From: Pharus latifolius
Lineage: Eukaryota; Streptophyta; Magnoliopsida; Poales; Poaceae
Direction: 5' to 3'
Length of the DNA stretch: 64,000 nt
Assembly: GCA_019359835.1 (NCBI GenBank)
Contig: CM033320.1
Coordinates: forward strand, 5,947,691 to 6,011,690
Part shown: in pieces, positions 11,040-21,296 of the stretch
Layout of the letters: every line of letters begins with the position of its first letter
How positions within the stretch are numbered: position 1 is the stretch's first letter
Program-made: the position numbers and the translations under genes
The notes under the pieces: generated by a model
What the model saw: the letters and a program-made list of their open reading frames with translations, nothing else
Database searches by the model: none
Told to the model about the DNA's origin: nothing

Positions 11040-12110
11040 CACTACTACAGAATTCATTATCACAGTCGGGTCAAAACAGTCATCACAGACAGTTCTTACC
11101 CGTCAGTGATAATCATGTACTATCACAGACGGTTTTCTGTGATCTTTCCCTTCACAAACTGTTATAAAATTAAAACCGTCTGTGATACTCATACTACACA
11201 GACTGTTATAACATCAGAACCGTCTGTGATACTCATACTACACAGACTATTATAACATCAAAATCGTTTGTGATACTCATACTACAGAGACTATTATAAC
11301 ATCAGAACCGTCTGTGATACTCCTAATACACAGACTGTTATAACATCAAAACCGTCTGAGATACTCATACTACCACAGACGGTTTTGATCTCAGAACCGT
11401 CAGTAATAATATGCGTATCGCAGACGGTTCTGATGTCAAAACCGTCTATGATCCTCACATTATATCTGACGGTTCTGAGATCAAAACCGTCTGTGATACT
11501 TAAATTATTACTGACGGTTATGACCTCAGAACCGTCTGTGATACTCATATTATCAGAGACGATTATAACCTCAGAACCGTCTGTAGTACTCCTAATACAC
11601 AGACTATTATAACATCAAAGCCGTTTGAGATACTCATACTAACACAGACGGTTTTGATCTCAGAACCGTCAGTAATAATATGAGTATCGCAGACGGTTCT
11701 GATTTCAAAACCATCTGGGATTCTCGCATTATTATAGACGGTTATGACCTCAGGACCGTCTGCGATAGCGTCCATATCACAGACGGTTTTTTCAGAACCG
11801 TCTGTGTATTTAGAGTATCACAGACGGCTTTGAGGTCAAAACCATCTGCGATATTGTCATTATCAGCGACGGTTGTAATCTTGAAACCGTCTGTGATTGT
11901 TTCCTTATCACAGACGGTTTATACTCTCAGAACCGTCTATAATAGTGAGATATCACAGACGGTTTTTAGGTCAAAGCCATCTGTGATAGTGTTATAATCT
12001 CAGAACCGTCTGTGATAGTGATAGTGTGATATCACAGACGGTTTTTAGGTCAAAACCATCTGTGATGCACAGACGGTTTTGATCTTACAAACCGTCTGAG
12101 ATTATAACAG
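11040..12110. repeat. CACTA terminal and subterminal repeat array
   Basis: After the CACTACTACAG terminus, about 1 kb consists of repeated dyads built from TCACAGACGGTT and its complement AACCGTCTGTGA. They occur every 25-60 bases in both orientations, with short variable spacers such as TGATCTCA or TAACATCA. Subterminal arrays of this kind bind the TNPA-type protein and are required for CACTA transposition. Most differences between units are single transitions. Confidence 0.9.
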
Positions 12111-12449
12111 TCACCGATGTCCTCTGTACAAATAGCATTTCATATATACAGTTCATGAATTTCATACATGTACAGTACTCAAATATATACAGTCTCATAT
12201 ATACATGCACACAACTTAGAAATATGTACAAGCATTTCATATATACAGCACATAACTCAGAAATATGTACAATTGAGATTGAACCAATAAATGTAATCGA
12301 CAATTAAAGTCAGTGTGTTAGATGTACAAATAAATATAAGGCCGCACTAATATGAACCTTGCGGGTCCCTAAACTTCCCCTTGGTTGATATGACCTCCGC
12401 AAGGAAAAACTCAGCGAGCATCCCTCGGACAATACCAATCTCCCGAGGG
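12111..12449. other. Spacer between CACTA repeats and Ulp1 gene
   Basis: This is an AT-rich stretch with several loosely repeated CATATATACAG and AGAAATATGTACA motifs (12140-12280). It probably represents the 3' untranslated end of the minus-strand gene that starts upstream. No independent feature is visible. Confidence 0.4.
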
Positions 12450-15414
12450 TCAAAGCTTTCCGAAGGGAAGTCGACCCCCTACAGCAAGAGTTGGTACAAA
12501 AAAAATTAGCTCAATGCAGTTGTAAATTCTGCCAAATCGATACAAAGGGGAGCATTTATATACCTCGGGGAAATTTGGGCGGTGAGGGGTGATGATCAGG
12601 TCATACATGTGGCGCATCATGTAGAACCCACATGTATTGTCGTCCGGCTGCTGATGGCACTGCCAATTTACAGACCGAGAGTTAGTTGGGGACACGTTAT
12701 AAAGTAAAACAGATGCCAGTTGAAATTTGTACCGAAAATTATAACCACTGAAACTTATCGGCTCGCCGCTCGTGTTGTCGCCCTCCCTCGGCAAAGTAGT
12801 TCGTGAAAGTCCTGTAGATAGTCAAAATTGACAATTTGAGGATAGTCAAAATTGACAATTTGAGGACAGTAAATCTAGATGCATGCAAGACAAGTCCACA
12901 TGAATATCATCACCTTTTGAATACATCTCGTGCACCGCAATACGAGTACCCTTTCCTCTGCAATGAATCAAGGTAGAACACCTTGTTCCTTTTCGGAATA
13001 AGTAGCAGCAGGATCCAGTGGTAGCTACATGTTACACGTAAAGAATTAAAAATTTAATCTAAGTTTGGGGGTGTGCACATGGAGACACTAATCTGCGGGT
13101 GAAGTACTGATGAAAGCACTCACCTCTGTTTGTAGGGTACAAGTATGTACTTCTTTTGATGTAGTCGACAACGAAGTCTGCGTCGGTCCTAAACATCACC
13201 TCGGCGGCCATCTGGGGGTCTAAGAAACCAACAAGATGCCCTTAGATTTGGCATAGTTGGTCATGCGGGTGCACGGAAGTAACCAATTAATAAATGACAT
13301 ATATCCGTATATGCACGGATAGTAGGATACTTATAGCACCCAAGACCGTAGGATTGACAAGTCGAGCGCATCTTTGTTCAGTAAATTGTGCAGGTCTTCA
13401 AAGGTCATCGAGTAGGTCCCAACGTCGTTATGGAACTCTGCCACGGTGTACTTGACCATGATGTGCGTCGGACGCTGCGTCCTGGTCTGGTTTATCCTCC
13501 TCATGTACCATGCATGCAGGCTCTGGCATGCTAACCCCATGCTCAAAATTGCGGTATCAAAGGCCATGGGCATCCCCAGAGCGAACGGCATGAGAGCTGG
13601 TGCACTCTTCTCGCTCTCCTTCGCCGGACTCTTCTTTGCTTTTCCCCTACTAGCCAGCTTCTTGAATGGTTGCCTCCTAGTCGGAGTCAGGTTCGTCATC
13701 GGAGGGGTCGGCTGGCTAGTAAGTCGTGTGTCGGTCTGTGATGTCTGTGATGTAAGAACCTACGTATTAGGACACTAACTCTGAGGACTATTATTACAGT
13801 ACGAATTATGAAACTGGTGGAGGAATTACCTCATCCAAAAGGATGTCTTTCTTGGGCCATTGCACGAACGTGTGCACCGCATCCCCGAGAGTGGTAATCT
13901 CGTCGTTCGGCGGCTTCTTCAACGGAAAACCCTTGCAATGGTCAAAGACACTGTCCACCTGGACTCGTACAAAACCCTCACATAGAGGGGCACCGTGGAT
14001 TGTGGCCCCCGCCGTGCATGGTTGCGCCATAAGCTTGCAGGAGGCAGGTTCCTACAAACAGTGCGCATTAACATAATGAATTTCACCGCTTTTCACTTTC
14101 GAATGAATTAACATAGACAAACGGTCATTACCTGTAGAAAGTCCACCGGATACTTTGGAGAGGGCTCCGTCTGCGAAGACCCCGGCGCAGACGCGCAGCT
14201 ACTACGGTGGCCAAGAATGGGGGTCGGTACTTCCGCTGCTAGAAGGGGGGGTGCCCTGGGTCGCCTTTCTTAGCTCTTCATACATGGACCGCATCTCCGA
14301 CAACTGCTGCAGGAGTGCTTTGTCCCGAACAGCGAACTCCGATCATATCTCCTCTTTGAGCCATTCATCGCGGGCTTGGTGGGATCTCTTTCTCCTCTTA
14401 GCCGCCTCCTCATCATCAGGGAAACCATGCCTCCAAGGCACAGTGGAACCGAGGCCGCGCACGCGGCCTGGATGCTCCTTGTTTCCTAGCGCCGCTGTGA
14501 GGATATCCCTATCCCTCCTCGGGTTGAACTCTCCGGATGCCGCCTGCGCAACAAGAGAACTTAGCAATACAACCCATTGCATGCGTGTTACGAGGATAGT
14601 ACGTGATCGGACAATCTTACCAGCCGATCGATCACTTCCTTGTCCGCAGGGTTATTCACAGAGACGCTTCCGGAGGAGGTCATCGTCGATCTTGCTCGGC
14701 ACCAATTGCGGGCGCGCACGTCCGTTATGCCCGCATAAGGACTGTCGGCCGAAGACTGGGAAGCCTCCTCGTCCTGCTTCCTCCACAATGCCTTCTCCCC
14801 ACATACCCACCACTGCCTAGTCTGTACGGGTGGGTATTCTTGGCCTGGTTAGCCTGGCCCTTTGCACTAAGCTCCTGGAACTCTGACTTGGCCTTCATCT
14901 CGACGAACTGCTGCCATGCCTCGGCAGTCACGAAAGGGAAGTCATCGAAGGGGGTCTTTGACTCCTTCACATAGAGCCTGACAAGGTGGCTCTTGAAGTT
15001 CCTCCACGCCTTGTTTATTGACATCAGTGTCCTCCGGCGGATGGTGAAGTGGCGATTCTCGGGAATGTGAAATGTCGCCTGCATTTCTTCCCACAGCGCA
15101 TCCTTGCACTCTGGGGGCACTTGACCTCAGTCGGAGGTGGTGATGGGCACCCGCTCCCTTGCCACTTTGCCGCATAGTGAGCGGTACTGACCGACAAGTT
15201 TGTCCGGAGCTTCCGGCACACCATTGTCGTCGAACTGGACGTGCAGCTTTTCCCGCTTGTCCAGACGTGCGCATGTCGTCCGGCCTCTCCCCTTTCTCTT
15301 CTGCGGTTGGGTCACGACGGACGCGGCGACCTCTGGCCCAAGCGTCTCATCGCCAGCGAGGTCACTCTGACTCCCCGAGTGGTGCATTTCGTCACCAGAC
15401 ATAGTTCCTAACAT
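12450..15414 (-). pseudogene. CACTA TNPA-like/Ulp1 protease gene
   Basis: A multi-exon minus-strand gene. It opens MLGTMSGDEMHHSGSQSD at 15414, passes an in-frame TGA near 15121-15126, and continues PPECKDALWEEMQATFHIPE and SINKAWRNFKSHLVRLYVKE, the plant transposase (Ptta/En/Spm) region. The exon reading GEFNPRRDRDILTAALGN (about 14550) is also typical of this region. Next come AFDTAILSMGLACQSLHAWY and exons of a C48 (Ulp1) cysteine protease: HWILLLLIPKRNKVFYLDSL (about 12960-13030) and CHQQPDDNTCGFYMMRHM (about 12610-12660). These supply the catalytic His, Asp, Gln and Cys. Proteins of this type combine repeat-binding and a SUMO-protease-like domain. The TGA and a frame change near 14800 indicate decay. 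Introns have plausible GT-AG borders (for example near 13130). Confidence 0.8.
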
Positions 15415-15741
15415 AAGTGAAAGAGAGAACAGTTAAGTAAATCTGCAACTAATAATTCTATAACAAAACCCATATACTTATAATTAACCAAGAATGACAG
15501 AAATGGTGGGGAGGCGATGGAGGTGATCGCGTCGGAAGGCGGGAGGGCGATGGAGGTGATCGCGCCTGACGGTGGAAAGACGATGCAGGTGATCGCGACG
15601 GACGGAGAGGAGGAGAAGGTAGGAGGCGATGGAGGTGATCGCAACGGACGGTGCGAGGGCGGAGAGAGTTAGGGCAAACAGTTGCGAAGTCTGGAAATGA
15701 GCGGGACAAAGCCCGCCTTGAACTATGTACCGCGTAGAGAT

Positions 15742-16230
15742 TATCACAGTCGGTCCAACATTCACAACCGTCTGTGATAATATTATCATAGTCGGTTCTC
15801 ACATCAGAACCGTCTGTGATAATCGACATAGTGATAATCACCAGAGAGATTATCACAGACGGTTTTGAGTTGAGAGCCGACTGTGACTGTGATTATCATA
15901 GACGGTTTGGACTTGAGAACCGACGGTGCACGTCAAGAACTCGAAGTGTCAGACACTGTTGGGAATATCACAGTCGGTTCTATATTCATAACCGTCTGTG
16001 ATAATATTATCACAGTCAGTTCTCAAATAAAAACCGTCTGTGATAATCTACATAGTGCGAGATTATCACAGACGGTTTTGAGTTGAGAACCGACTATAAT
16101 TGAGATTATCACAGACGGTTTCGACTTGAGAACCGACCGTGCACGTGAAGACTTGAAGCATCGGAGACGCTGTTGGGAATATCACAGTCGGTTCTATATT
16201 CATACCCGTCTGTGATAATTCAACCGTCCG
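15742..16230. repeat. Internal dyad-rich tandem array of the CACTA element
   Basis: Two copies and the beginning of a third of a 214-224 bp unit start at 15742, 15966 and 16180 with TATCACAGTCGG. Each unit contains about eight copies of the CACAGACGGTT/AACCGTCTGTG motif in alternating orientation, plus a non-repeat piece ending GTTGGGAA. The motif is the same as in the terminal array, but the arrangement is a higher-order tandem repeat and it lies between the TNPA-type gene and TNP2, not at a terminus. Confidence 0.85.
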
Positions 16231-16677
16231 TGATAATCTCTCTATTGAGCGTTAGTTTTACAACTTGAAACTGATATGTAGCTTTCAACTCTGAATGCTC
16301 GAAAACTTGTTTTAAATGAACACTCAGAGATTTCAAATGTAGTCCAAATGCTCTGTAAATTGGTTACAGTGTACGTAGATCCGAAAATTGGTTACAATGT
16401 GGAGCATGCTCAAATAAATTTAACATACAACGTAGAGCATGCTCAAGTTAATGTTACATACAAATGGGGACTTTCACGGACAATTTCCACGTACACAGCC
16501 ATGTTATCCTCAACTTTCCACTTGCCGCGGCCCTGCAAAGACGAGAATTTCAGGAGATATGAGCTATACCGATGGAAACAGAGAGATAAGGACGTACGGT
16601 TGATTACCTTTAAAGTATAACCCTTCCTGGTGATCCATACGCACGTAACTGGTTTCGTTGGTGTCTTCAGTATCGAC

Positions 16678-17775
16678 CTATACGCCATCTCCAAATGGAC
16701 GAATCTCATCAAATTGATTGTATTCCACCTCGTCTACGACATTTTCAACTCCAACAATCCTTCTCTTGCTATGAAGAACGACGTGCCACTTCTTATTGGC
16801 CTGGTCAGTGACATAAATGACCTGAATGGCTTGATTTGCAAGTATGAATGGCTCATCTTTATAAGCAACTCGATCAAGATCCATAGAAGTGAAACCGTAA
16901 CTGTCAACCTTCACACCCTGTGGGATTTGGACCCATCGGCATCGAAACAGGGGAATCTTGAATAGTACGTAATCGAGCTCCCAAATTTCTTCAATGAACC
17001 CGTAGCACGAGTTCAATTCACGTACTACCCTTGTTGGGCCTGTCTTGGTGAACCCCTCATGGAAAGCTTCTACACTCACTCCACTATCTTGCACAGTGCT
17101 CTTTCGATCTTGAGGTTTCGTGTAAAATGTGTACCCATTGATGTCGTATCCCTACCATGTCTGTACAGTAAATGTGGGCCCTTTTGCCAACCATTTAAGG
17201 TTCTCACTTGCGGACTCTCCGGTGATTCGCACTTTCATCCACGCGTTGAATTGACTGTTATGTTGTCTCGTGATCCAAACCTCGGATCGGCGAGGATTGT
17301 CTTGTCGTAGCATCTCCTTGTGCTCGTCGATGTACGGAGACACCTCTGTCATGTGTTGCAAGACCCAAAAATGAGCTTTCGAGTACATATCGAAATCAGG
17401 AGTGATGGCTCTCCGTCCAATAGTGCCAACACCATCAAGCCTCCCCTCGTGACGAGACACAGGAACTCCTATTGCTTCTACCTCGGCCATGTAATTGACG
17501 CAGAACTCAACAATCTCTTCCGCTGCATAACCTTCGACAATGCTACCCTCGGGCCAGGACTGATTCCTCACGTAGGCCTTAAGTACACCCATGTATCTCT
17601 CGAATGGATACATATAACGTAGGAACACGGGTCTACATATCTTGATTTCTCTGACAAGGTGGACGGTGAGATGGACCATGATATCAAAAAACGATGGAGG
17701 AAAATACATCTCAAGCTGACAGAGAGTTCGAACCACCTCGCTCTCCAGAGAATCCAGTCCTTCTCCTTCTCCCAC
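16678..17775 (-). pseudogene. CACTA TNP2 transposase, C-terminal part
   Basis: Minus-strand reading from 17775 gives TLCQLEMYFPPSFFDIMVHL, RPVFLRYMYPFERYMGVLKA and GYAAEEIVEFCVNYM, the DUF4218 domain at the C-terminal side of TNP2/TnpD transposases. A TAG stop at 17152-17154 replaces a residue that is Gln in related proteins (TW-stop-GYDINGYTFYT). The frame then continues through DUF4216 (GFIEEIWELDYVLFKIPLFR, YGFTSMDLDRVAYKDEPFIL) to a stop at 16678. The catalytic core that should precede DUF4218 is missing. TNP2 is the DDE-type recombinase of CACTA elements, so this copy cannot be active. Confidence 0.88.
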
Positions 17776-18026
17776 TTCCTCCTCCCTCGATCGACACTGG
17801 CCGGCGACAACGGCGGCCGCAAGCGGCGACGACGAAGGACAACGACGACGGGAGGAGCGGTGCTCCGCGGCGAGAACGGCGGCGCTCCGCGGCGAGGTGC
17901 AACGCGGGGTGGTCGTCGACGACGAGATTGGCCGCGAAGGAGCGGCGGTGGAGGAGAGCTGGTTTAAGTTTAGGTTTTGAATGTTCGAGGATTCACGGGT
18001 TCGTTCGGCTTCGTTTTGTTTTTGAG
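17776..18026 (-). other. GC-rich MULE leader next to right TIR
   Basis: This 250-base GC-rich stretch lies between the truncated TNP2 and the right TIR. In the minus direction the TIR is followed by a short AT-rich segment, then arginine-codon-rich sequence (CGCCGC, GTCGTC runs). It probably is the original 5' leader or first exon of the MULE, but no protein family is recognisable. The junction with TNP2 sequence falls at about 17750-17790. Confidence 0.4.
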
Positions 18027-18365
18027 TTTTCCTGCGAGTATTGAAATACTACTATATGCAAGTGTATTACATAACACAAAAGTCGCGAAATCTAATTGGT
18101 TACGGCCTCTCTCTTGTGTGTGCGTGAGCAGGGTTTGAATCCCAGTACCCCCATTTAGTTAATTGTTTTAGTTGCTATCCCAGGTAGCGACTGAAAGCTG
18201 GGCCTCGTGCCACACAATGCCACGCAATCAGTCGCTATCCCAGATAGTGACTGAAGTTTAATCATGACAGCCCGTGCGCAACTGAAGGTCATTTTTCAAA
18301 TTTTAAAAAGTTTTAGACCAGTTTCAAAATTATTTTTTTGATAGGTTATTCGGAAAAAAAAATTC
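18027..18365 (-). repeat. Right terminal inverted repeat of the MULE
   Basis: This is the reverse complement of the left arm, 339 bases, ending in the A-run and TTC beside the target duplication. It includes two near-palindromes, AGTCGCTATCCCAGATAGTGACT-like (longer than shown in full elsewhere) and AGTTGCTATCCCAGGTAGCG. It also has a tRNA-like stretch at about 18086-18155 in which CTAATTGGTTACGGCC resembles an A-box and GGTTTGAATCC matches a B-box at all but one base. Confidence 0.85.
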
Positions 18366-18374
18366 TAGTTTTGG
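18366..18374. repeat. Right 9-bp target site duplication of the MULE
   Basis: TAGTTTTGG, identical to 4420-4428. Removing the element would rejoin 4428 with 18375 and restore one uninterrupted flank, probably the 3' region of the NEF1-like fragment. Confidence 0.8.
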
Positions 18375-18914
18375 GACTGCAACTTGAAAGGACGTTCTCT
18401 ACCAGTTCTTGTGCATGCATTCGTCAACCTGCAATGTCATTTTTTCCGGCACTTTCTTTTTCTCTTTTTGTACTTTGGGTTGAGGAGACTGGTGCCTGGA
18501 TCTTCGTGTGCTTTTCTGGTACTTTCCTCTTTAAGTTGCAGGATACAATTAAAGCCTCTCCAGTGTTTAGCTTGTGGCTGTGTTTTAAGCTGTTTTGTGG
18601 CATGGAATGCAACTGATTTTCCTTTTGATGAGTCTTGCTTGCAATTAAAATGCTAATATTTGCTACGTGTAAGGTCAAATATTAATTGCCATTTTGCCAA
18701 GTTCGGTTCACTGGATGTGGGTGGGTGTTTGGACTTTGGATGGATATGGTGAAAACGATTTTCTGTATGTTGTGATGTAGTTTGTTCTGAAAGGGTTTCT
18801 AGGACCATTTGTCAACACAACTAAAACACAATACTCCCTCTCTGTCTGTCTGGGTCAGTAGCTACACTGATAACACATCAGAGATAAAAAGTTTTTTTAT
18901 TACATTTTTATCTT
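18375..18914. other. Flank of the MULE, no gene recognised
   Basis: The sequence continues the region interrupted by the MULE. It reads like untranslated or intergenic plant DNA, T-rich, with short open frames lacking family similarity. Confidence 0.4.
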
Positions 18915-20990
18915 TTAGGGCCTATTTGATATCCCCATAATCCCATCTGGAATTAAATTCGGCCCAGCTAAAAAATGAGTTTAGGTTGGGCTGGGAACGG
19001 GAATATTCTGTCCCAAACCCGCCGGTAGGCCTTTTTTTTTTGTTCCCCACCTCTCTCTCGTGATGACGCCTCCCCTCGCTCTCTCTCTCTCTCTCGCCGC
19101 CGCCTACCCCTCCCAGCATGACGCTGTCACCCCCTCTCCGGTGAGGTCACCCCCTCTCCGATGAGATCACCCCCTCCCCATTTAGGGTTTCGCAGATCTA
19201 GGGTTTCGGAGGCGTTTTTTGATTCATGTGCACTGAACGTCCAGATCTAGCCGACACCGGGGAGGAGGACCGCCTGAGAGTAGCGTCGCGCCGGTGCCGG
19301 TGCTGCTCCTTTTTCCCACAGATCTTCACAGATCCAGTGACAGGGGGTATTAGTCTCTCAAATCGGAGCAGATCAGAGCAAGAACACAAGTGCTTAGAAA
19401 TCTTTGATCCAAGTACGTAGCAATCTCCAATTCTTCTATCTACTTGTGTTAATTTCTTCTGTTCAGATCTTCACAAATCTATCTGCTTGTTTCAATATAT
19501 CTATCTGCATGTTAATTTCTTCTGTTCAGATCCATTGGTAGAGGACTTTTTCTTTTGATCTATTCCTAGATCCATGCTTGTTCTTAGTTCAGTTCATAAG
19601 ATTGATAGCATTCAAAGTTTTTCTGTGAAATGCTTGTATGTGCTTCAGTGAAATGCTTATTCCTAGTTCCTGTTATATCTATCTGCATAATTTGTTCTGT
19701 TTGGATCCATGGGTAGAAGTATGTATGTGGTTCAATGCTAGTGTTTTAGGATGCCTTCTATGTTGTTTCTATGATGTTCAGATTACTTTGCTGTTCCCAA
19801 AGGAAATACTGTCATTTTTCTTGCTCGCCTAGCTTTGTGCTTTCTTCAGATTACTTTGCTGTTATATCTATCTATATAGAAATCTCCAATTCTTATCTCC
19901 ATTGCTTCTTTTCTTTTGATATCAATAATTTTTGCATGTTAGTTTGGGATGATCAGTGGTTTTTGCTTCACATGGTAGTGCATTATTAGCTGATCTGTAG
20001 AGAATCTTGTACTAGTAGGTGCTTAGTTGGATTTAGTTGCTCATGATACTTTGATCTAACTAGTATTTGGGTCAGATAGTTGTATGCTGATGAGATGACA
20101 TAGAATGGCTTTGCCGGCTGGAATTTGGAATTCAAGAAGGAGCAAAACTGAGGGATGTTTATTGCAAGTTAGAGGATATGTGTTCTGTTCTGGTGCAAGT
20201 TAGTATTTGGGTCAAATTAGCTGTAGGTATGTGCAAATTGTTGTAGCTATGTGTTCTGTTCTGGTGCTTTTCCAGCAATAGAATGTTGTGCAACAAGTAG
20301 TTTTGTTCTAGTGCTTTTTTGGCAAAACCAGGCAGTATAAACTGTGAGATTCTTTGCCGTTCCTAATGTCATGTTTTATCTTTGCTGTCTATACTTTTGG
20401 ATGATGAGATTCAGTTGATTAGGGATTCACTAGAAGAATTCATTTGTTTTATTCATGTTTTATCATTGTCGGTTATTTGCATTGTTCATATGGCAGTACA
20501 GCTTGACCTCTCATATGCCGTAGGATGTGGATGTTGTATGCATCTACTGAATCTTGATTGTGTTTAGTGTTTACAATTGTGGTGATTGGGAATACAATAT
20601 GTTGATATGCTGGCTGAATATATCTTATTTCACTAGAAATCTACTCTTATTTCACTAGAAATCTTGAGTATATCTTTATTTAGCACCTGTCGAAAGGACA
20701 TCATGCTGTTATTAATAGAGAAGTAATTTGAGACTTAGAGATGCGCACCTTTGAGTATGCACCTTCAAGAAAGGATGTTGATTAGTTCTTTCTCTTTCTC
20801 ATGCTACCAATCTAGGAACTCTCTGATCTGTCTCTTTCTTTGAATTTTGCTCTATGTCAGGTTCTCTGATGCTTGTCAGAAGTTATTTGGCTGGCCTCAA
20901 TGCTCTATGTTAGGTTACATATGGTGTTAGCCCAGAAACGGTTGATGATAACTAGACTAGCTAAGAAAAAGTGCAGTTTGTATTGCTTAC
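18915..20990. mobile_element. Probable PIF/Harbinger element, one end and non-coding part
   Basis: TTA followed by GGGCCTATTTG at 18915-18928 matches the target site and terminal sequence style of PIF/Harbinger/Tourist elements (TTA/TAA plus GGGCCTGTTTG). A transposase exon on the minus strand begins at 20991. The intervening 2 kb has a CT repeat at 19078-19097, a leader-like GC stretch to 19400 and then T-rich non-coding sequence. I could not find the opposite terminus, nor the DDE exon that should follow the transposase exon. Confidence 0.4.
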
Positions 20991-21296
20991 CTGAAAATAA
21001 GGCCAAAATTGTGGGTCTGAAAAGATCTTCTAATGAGTTTGATTTGAATGTGGAAGTTTGATAAATATATAAGTCAAACTCAGAATGACAGTGAAAAAAA
21101 ACCTAATATGTCTATGAATAGTTTTCCTCCTATGTTGGAATGCTCTTTGTAGATCTTGATTGCTTGCATTATGTGAGATCATGTACATAAACATTTCAAG
21201 TTGTTCCTCAACTTTAACGTCCTTCGTGTCATGTAATAGATTCGCTCTCCTCAGGAAACTTGAAATAGCTACTCCATACGAAACTCTATCCAACAC
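20991..21296 (-). pseudogene. PIF/Harbinger transposase, N-terminal exon
   Basis: Minus-strand reading from 21296 gives LDRVSYGVAISSFLRRANLL, DTKDVKVEEQLEMFMYMISH, LQRAFQHRRKTIHRHIRFFF, then SLTYIFIKLPHSNQTH, a stop, and DPQFWPYF. This is the N-terminal (DUF8040-like) region of plant HARBI1-type nucleases, which normally runs into GAIDGTH after an intron. A GT donor (GTAAGC) follows the WPYFQ codons at 20990, so the exon edge is preserved, but the next exon is not visible. The in-frame stop after NQTH indicates a dead copy. Confidence 0.7.

Larger units (their letters stand above)
11037..17775 (-). mobile_element. CACTA (En/Spm) element, one end lost, inserted in mudrA
   Basis: The left end begins CACTACTACAGAA at 11040, the canonical CACTA terminus, preceded by TAT as the probable 3-bp target copy. 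A subterminal repeat array follows (11060-12110), then on the minus strand a TNPA/Ulp1-type gene (12450-15414), an internal repeat array (15742-16230) and the 3' part of TNP2 (16678-17775). No reverse-complement terminus (CTGTAGTAGTG) is present before the MULE TIR. TNP2 is cut at about 17775 and continues into GC-rich MULE leader. One deletion removing the 5' end of the CACTA together with the 5' half of mudrA would explain both truncations. Confidence 0.75.
4429..18365 (-). mobile_element. Composite Mutator-like element (about 13.9 kb)
   Basis: The element is bounded by long terminal inverted repeats (4429-4884 and 18027-18365) and a 9-bp direct repeat. On the minus strand it carries mudrA (9626-11036) followed by a plant-mobile-domain gene (9381 down to about 5600), an arrangement known for MULE families that carry an accessory PMD protein. 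Two later insertions lie inside: a solo LTR at 6810-8394 in the PMD gene and a CACTA element beginning at 11040 in mudrA. The 5' half of mudrA is absent. The GC-rich tract at 17780-17960, next to the right TIR, probably is the original MULE leader. Premature stops and frameshifts make the copy non-autonomous now. Confidence 0.8.

Noticed and set aside
14155..14820. Plus-strand open frame of 221 codons
   Set aside because: It is antisense to the TNPA-type gene, whose minus-strand exons (GEFNPRRDRDILTAALGN) match the family.
18086..18155. A functional tRNA gene
   Set aside because: A- and B-box-like sequences are present, but no proper acceptor stem or anticodon arm pairing can be formed, so it is reported only as tRNA-like.
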